Position numbers and translations under genes: made by a program
Shown: in pieces, positions 59,783-63,574 of the stretch
How the letters are laid out: every line of letters begins with the position of its first letter
Position numbering within the stretch: the stretch's first letter is position 1
Source: Muribaculaceae bacterium
GTDB taxonomy: Bacteria > Bacteroidota > Bacteroidia > Bacteroidales > Muribaculaceae
NCBI GenBank assembly: GCA_009775365.1
Contig: VSPM01000005.1
Location: forward strand, 1-63,574
Length of the DNA stretch: 63,574 nucleotides
Reading direction: 5' to 3'
Notes under the pieces: model-generated
The model's database searches: none
What the model saw: the letters and a program-made list of their open reading frames with translations, nothing else
What the model was told of the DNA's origin: nothing

Positions 59783-60802
59783 TCAGCGTGAGGCTCGCCA
59801 TCGGTGCATGATTTTGTTGAGTTTCTCATGCTCGATAAGGAAGCCGTCGTGAGCAAAGTCGGATTCCATCACTTCAAGCCGCGAGCCGGGAATGTTGCCG
59901 GCCAGCTGCCTGAGGCATTCGGGAGGGAAGAGTATGTCGGAGCTTATCCCTATCACGAGAGTGCGGGCCTTTATTCTTTCGAGGGCTTTTCTGATTCCTC
60001 CTCTCCCTCTCCCCACATCGTGGGAGTCGGAACTCTGGCAGATTCTCACATAGGAGTAGACATCGAAGCGGCGGCACAGTTTCTCTCCCTGGTATTCCTG
60101 ATAGGTCTGCACGCGATGGAAAAAGGGGTCGGCTTTGTCGTCGCTGTCGCGCTGGCTCATGTTGTAGGCAAATGGGCCTCTATAGCTTATCAGGGCGATA
60201 GAGCGGGCTGTGGCAAGGCCCTCTTTGGCTGCGTCGAGGCGAGGCTCCCCCCATGTGGGGTCGGTGTGGATGGCCATATACATCGACTGGTTGAACGCGG
60301 CGAGCCATGGGCTGCAGGAGGCGTCGGTGGCGCAGAACATCACGTTTTCGGCAATTTCAGGGTCTTCTACCATCCATTCTATAGCCTGGAATCCCCCAAG
60401 CGACACTCCGATTATTTCGTGTATTTTTTTGATGCCGAGGTGTCCGGCCAGGAGCCTGTGGGCTTTCACCATGTCGCGTATGGTGATTTTAGGAAAGTGG
60501 TTACACCAAGGTTTGCCGGTGGAGGGGCAGACAGACGCGGGGCCGGTGGTGCCATAGCAGGATCCAAGCACATTGGCGCAAATTATAAAATATTTTTCCG
60601 GGTCGAGGAATTTTTGCGGGCCTACTGTGCCGGGCCACCAGTCGGCCACGTCGGAGTTGGCTGTCAGCCCGTGCATGACCCAGATAACGTTGCTTTTGTC
60701 TGCGTTAAGGGTGCCGAATGTGTGGTATGCAACTGTAATGCCGGGTAGAGAGCCGCCACATTCAAGAGAGAACGGGCCGGGGTAAGAGTAGAATTGTTTC
60801 AT
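59783..60802 (-). CDS. metX: Homoserine O-acetyltransferase
   Basis: An alpha/beta hydrolase that acylates homoserine (usually from acetyl-CoA) to start methionine synthesis. Motifs: VMHGLTANSDV (oxyanion region), nucleophile Ser134 in IGVSLGGFQAIEW, the Asp in IGISSDILFPPE and the His in FAHDGFLIEHE. GSCYGTTGPAS is a family hallmark. The length of 339 aa is slightly short but all catalytic parts are present. The acyl donor (acetyl or succinyl) cannot be decided by eye. It is monocistronic with a TACCTTTG -7 element just upstream. It consumes the homoserine produced by thrA. Confidence 0.94.
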   Translation of the reverse strand: MKQFYSYPGPFSLECGGSLPGITVAYHTFGTLNADKSNVIWVMHGLTANSDVADWWPGTVGPQKFLDPEKYFIICANVLGSCYGTTGPASVCPSTGKPWCNHFPKITIRDMVKAHRLLAGHLGIKKIHEIIGVSLGGFQAIEWMVEDPEIAENVMFCATDASCSPWLAAFNQSMYMAIHTDPTWGEPRLDAAKEGLATARSIALISYRGPFAYNMSQRDSDDKADPFFHRVQTYQEYQGEKLCRRFDVYSYVRICQSSDSHDVGRGRGGIRKALERIKARTLVIGISSDILFPPECLRQLAGNIPGSRLEVMESDFAHDGFLIEHEKLNKIMHRWRASR

Positions 60803-60873
60803 GACGGATGTGAATGAGTTGCAAAGGTAGCAAGAAATATGGTATCTTGCGTAAAATGGTAAGATAATGATGA

Positions 60874-60907
60874 AGAGGGCAAGGCTTGTTGTGCTGCCTT
60901 GCCCTCT
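60874..60907 (-). terminator. Terminator of the third fimbrillin unit
   Basis: AGAGGGCAAGGC and GCCTTGCCCTCT form a 12-bp perfect stem with a 10-nt loop. On the minus strand TTCATCATTATC follows. It ends the transcript of the fimbrillin at 60945. Confidence 0.8.
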
Positions 60908-60944
60908 GAGGGTTGTTAAGATGAGAAAATTGTATGATTGCCTG

Positions 60945-62492
60945 TTATTCTTTGATTTCGATTTCTTGGCTAACCTCTGTCCATTCGTTTACAGTGATAG
61001 AGAAACCGATTTGGTAAGAGTCGGATGCTGTCGATTCCGGCTGGTCGATCACGGGAAGTGACGGGTCGGCAATGCCGGAGCCGATGCCGGTTATTGATTT
61101 CAGAGTGATGTTGTAGTGATGATTGCGCACAAGTCCGTAGAAGCCCTCTTCTCCTTCAGGGCCCATGTGCTTTATGGGTATTGAGAATACGCATTTGCCG
61201 TCGGTGAATTTCTCCATGAGGCGGCATGGCTTGTATAATTTTTTGTTGACGTTGGTTACGTCAGTTGCATCAAGTTGATTCTTATCAGCGTCATAGAATG
61301 CGATTATGTTGGATATGGTTGTTATCTGTGGAGTGACAAGGTTGTTTGCAATATCCTCTTCTGCGATTTCTTTGGATGGTGTGATGTCGGTTAAGATGCC
61401 TTTTAAGTCATTGGCATCCGGTTTGGATCCATCGAGATTGAATAGTGCTTCCTGGGCTTTTGCAATGGCTTCCCAATATTCGTCGGTGGAGAAAATTTGG
61501 TCGCCATATTTATAGAAGGTGGCTGTGGCTCCATCTATTAGATAGTGCCCTGCTATGACTGCTGATGGAAGCGCGTTTGGTGTGTTAAACAGGCTCTTGG
61601 GGCGAGTGGATTCGTGTGCATACACTGAGGAGGGAAATGCGTTTGAAATGTCGGAATATGCCACATGCGATGTTATGGCATCGGCAAGATTGTCGCTATA
61701 TTTCGGGAAAAGGTCAGCGCTACTGTCATGGTTCACGGAATTTGCCCAGTGCATAGTTTTATCGGTAGAGTTGTTCCAGTTAGTCCAGCCTGTTAATGGG
61801 TTTTTGAAATCAGTGCCGATCTGCTTTATAATATGGCTTTCCTTGTCTGTTGCGTTTACGCTCCATTTGTCGAGCATAAGGGTAAGTGTCTTGCCGCCTT
61901 TGGTAACGGATGACGAGAATCCGTCGGTTTTAGTGAGAGTTACCTTTGCGGCGACTCTTTCGAGGGTGATGCCAACCGGAGACGCTGATATGAAGTTTTT
62001 TGGGGACAGGGGAGTGTAGTATATGTCATTCCCGTCTGAGTCGAAATATCGAGTGCTGCTCATGGCAAGATTTCCGGCTGAGCCTAAATCCGACAAAGTT
62101 GACGGATTTGACGAGATGGCTGATTGCATTTCTGATTTCATGGCTTCATCATCGGAGAAGTTGGCAAACGCTACAACTATATCCGGGTAATCGCCGGGGG
62201 TGAGTTTAAGCTCTGCGGAATATGTGCCGTTAATTTCTCTAGTAGCCTTCAGGAAGTATTTCAGATTAGGGCCTGTGGCATCCGGTGAATAGAAAGCCAA
62301 GTGAAGAGTGTTGATTTGTGTCTCTGATTCATCGGCACGTGTGAACTCGTTCTGGGCTACGCGGAAGTAGACTTTAGAGGTTTCAGTCTGGTCGGGGAGT
62401 GATGGGTCGTCGGAAACTACAGACGTGGAGCACCCTGCGAGGCCAATGGCGACAATCGGTAGCAACATCTGCCGGAGACTAAGGTTAGCCAT
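60945..62492 (-). CDS. Fimbrillin-family lipoprotein, probable major subunit
   Basis: Lipoprotein signal MANLSLRQMLLPIVAIGLAGC. The mature region fits P. gingivalis-type fimbrillin (Mfa1/FimA-like): VAQNEFTRADESETQINTLHLAFYS (with an Arg processing candidate), a GDYPDIVVAFANFSDDEAM strand, LTLMLDKWSVNATDKESH, and the C-terminal SITVNEWTEVSQEIEIKE. The 515-aa length and separate transcription from a consensus promoter with a long leader suggest a major shaft subunit. It has no linked accessory genes on either side. Confidence 0.87.
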   Translation of the reverse strand: MANLSLRQMLLPIVAIGLAGCSTSVVSDDPSLPDQTETSKVYFRVAQNEFTRADESETQINTLHLAFYSPDATGPNLKYFLKATREINGTYSAELKLTPGDYPDIVVAFANFSDDEAMKSEMQSAISSNPSTLSDLGSAGNLAMSSTRYFDSDGNDIYYTPLSPKNFISASPVGITLERVAAKVTLTKTDGFSSSVTKGGKTLTLMLDKWSVNATDKESHIIKQIGTDFKNPLTGWTNWNNSTDKTMHWANSVNHDSSADLFPKYSDNLADAITSHVAYSDISNAFPSSVYAHESTRPKSLFNTPNALPSAVIAGHYLIDGATATFYKYGDQIFSTDEYWEAIAKAQEALFNLDGSKPDANDLKGILTDITPSKEIAEEDIANNLVTPQITTISNIIAFYDADKNQLDATDVTNVNKKLYKPCRLMEKFTDGKCVFSIPIKHMGPEGEEGFYGLVRNHHYNITLKSITGIGSGIADPSLPVIDQPESTASDSYQIGFSITVNEWTEVSQEIEIKE

Positions 62493-63412
62493 AGAGGTAT
62501 TATTTTAATGGGTTAATATGAGCTATGTTGAAATGAAAGTTTTTACCGATATTCAGAAAGAACAATTTTCTAACACAGATGTGATTCAAGTTGGATCAAT
62601 GATGATATAACTGAAGCCTGTTTTTTGAAAAGCTGTTATTCGTCTTAGCGTAATCTCTATCAATCGCAAATTTAACTATAATATTTTGATGGGCAAAGAA
62701 ATAATATAAAATTTGATGAAAAATTCAGCGAGCGGTAATAATTCTTGACCAATTTGTAAAATGTATGCAGGATTTATGTGAAGATTGACATGGAATGGCA
62801 CTTTGAAGGATGTGTGAAAACTTTGTATATGTTTTTCTCGAAATTCGGTAGGGTAGTAGTGCATCTTCCTTGCCGGCATAGTTGCTTGCCGAGGTTGGAA
62901 TCTTGCACGGCGCATAACTTTGCAGACGGTGTAGAAGCCTGAGAGAGGAATCGCGCACGACACGTTGCTTCATTGATGACGCAAATGATTACGGAGAGTC
63001 CAATCTTGCGTGTTGCGCATCTGTATTTCCGGCACAGATTCTTGTTGATGGTGTGATAATGAATGATGCATTTCTGTATTGATGGCACATGCTTATCGGG
63101 GGGCAATCTTGCACGTAGATTGTTTGCGTTGCCGGTGCAGGGCTTATATAGAGAGGCATACTTCAGAATAATGGGAGGATGCACCAAATTGGGCTAATAT
63201 GCTTCATTATATTCATTTCAATTGAGAAGATGTGAAAAGAAAGGCATAGACATGCTTAATTTATAGTTTGATTTCATTAGCGGGTGCTAAATGAAACCGA
63301 TTATAGGTTAAAAGATTGAAAACGGCTTAAAGAAAATTGAATTGCTAAAGTTCAATAAATCAGCAACAACTGACAGAGATGATTAAAAATGAATAAAAAA
63401 ATAAAGAAAAAA
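62493..63412. repeat. Non-coding region with degenerate ~102-bp repeats
   Basis: No credible gene in about 920 nt; open frames on the minus strand look like chance products. AATCTTGC recurs at 62899-62906, 63002-63009 and 63104-63111, spaced 103 and 102 bp, each followed by a purine-pyrimidine-G string. The 40 nt before copies two and three are about 70% alike by eye (TTGATGnCnCA...). It could be a decayed tandem array or interspersed repeat. Confidence 0.45.
62667..62697 (-). promoter_or_regulatory. Promoter of the third fimbrillin gene
   Basis: Minus strand: TTTG (complement of 62694-62697), 19 bp, TAAATTTG (complement of 62667-62674). Exact consensus. The leader before the ATG at 62492 is about 170 nt, like that of the large fimbrial operon. 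Confidence 0.85.
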
Positions 63413-63444
63413 TTTGGAGGATTCAAAAAAAGTATCTAACTTTG
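63413..63444 (+). promoter_or_regulatory. tRNA-Phe promoter
   Basis: TTTG (63413-63416), 20 bp, TAACTTTG (63437-63444), an exact consensus, about 54 nt before the tRNA. Confidence 0.85.
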
Positions 63445-63497
63445 CACTCGCAAACGGCAGGGAAGTGATTGCAAGAGAGCAACGAAGCCGAGCAAGA

Positions 63498-63570
63498 GGT
63501 GCCATAGCTCAGTTGGTAGAGCAAAGGACTGAAAATCCTTGTGTCCCCGGTTCGATTCCTGGTGGCACCA
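63498..63570 (+). tRNA. tRNA-Phe (anticodon GAA)
   Basis: A 73-nt cloverleaf: acceptor GGTGCCA / TGGCACC, D-arm GCTC AGTTGGTAGA GC, anticodon arm AAGGA-CTGAAAA-TCCTT with anticodon GAA, T-arm CCCGG-TTCGATT-CCTGG. CCA is not encoded. The window ends 4 nt later. Confidence 0.96.
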
Positions 63571-63574
63571 CCTT

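Noticed and set aside
62774..63187. 137-codon open frame on the minus strand
   Set aside because: It has low-complexity, Cys- and Arg-rich composition, no start context and lies across the degenerate repeats, resembling known spurious translations of non-coding repeats.
1..63574. CRISPR arrays, insertion sequences, prophage
   Set aside because: No regularly spaced identical repeats, transposase, integrase or phage structural genes were seen.

Overview
The window reads as a chromosomal segment of a gut Bacteroidales bacterium, most likely Muribaculaceae (family assignment is inference). Evidence seen directly: many promoters of the Bacteroidetes sigma-ABfr type (TTTG, 19-20 bp, TAnnTTTG), few Shine-Dalgarno sites, several fimbrillin-family lipoproteins with DUF3575/DUF5119 partners, SLBB/Wzz capsule-export genes, lipoprotein FKBP isomerases, and secreted proteins with C-terminal domains like type IX secretion sorting domains. 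No phage, transposase, integrase, rRNA or CRISPR array was seen.

Layout. 1-11.4 kb: two paralogous secreted proteins flank a cobalamin riboswitch with its own promoter, thrA (aspartokinase/homoserine dehydrogenase), an ApgM-family protein (probable alternative homoserine kinase or phosphoglycerate mutase) and a membrane TPR/LuxR-type regulator. 11.5-21.3 kb: topA, a frameshifted secreted-protein gene translationally coupled to a BspA-like leucine-rich-repeat protein, ahpC-ahpF and gyrB. 21.4-26.3 kb (minus): exopolysaccharide export operon (SLBB exporter, Wzz, M23 peptidase) behind a perfect promoter and a highly structured leader. 26.4-32.5 kb: a second ApgM-like protein that has lost most metal ligands, a HAD-AroB fusion and an AsmA-like giant. 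32.6-36.1 kb: a tyrosine phosphatase, a small TonB_C protein and an FKBP cluster. 36.3-39.2 kb (minus): small fimbrial cluster. 39.4-43.1 kb: tRNA-Gln, an alkaline phosphatase remnant with its centre deleted, an uncharacterised 540-aa protein and a decayed AAA-ATPase/nuclease-like gene. 43.1-50.8 kb: MFS exporter, MACPF-domain lipoprotein followed by a broken mini-lipoprotein, a TonB receptor/MFS pair, a methyltransferase and an XRE regulator. 50.9-57.9 kb (minus): larger fimbrial operon (DUF3575-OmpA hybrid, DUF5119, fimbrillin, large tip-like protein). 58.2-62.5 kb (minus): TlpA-like and OmpA-like lipoproteins, metX, and a third fimbrillin transcription unit. The end holds about 1 kb of non-coding DNA with a degenerate repeat of about 102 bp, then tRNA-Phe.

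How the genes fit together. thrA, the ApgM-like protein and metX act around homoserine, the branch point of threonine and methionine, and a B12 riboswitch lies upstream of thrA, although thrA also has its own promoter downstream of the riboswitch. Surface and envelope functions dominate the rest: three fimbrial units, capsule export, a TonB uptake pair and the MACPF protein, which by its family is a candidate toxin against competing Bacteroidales. The most interesting items are the MACPF lipoprotein and its neighbour, the B12 riboswitch with no dedicated gene, the ApgM-family pseudoenzyme, the HAD-AroB fusion and the structured leader of the capsule operon.
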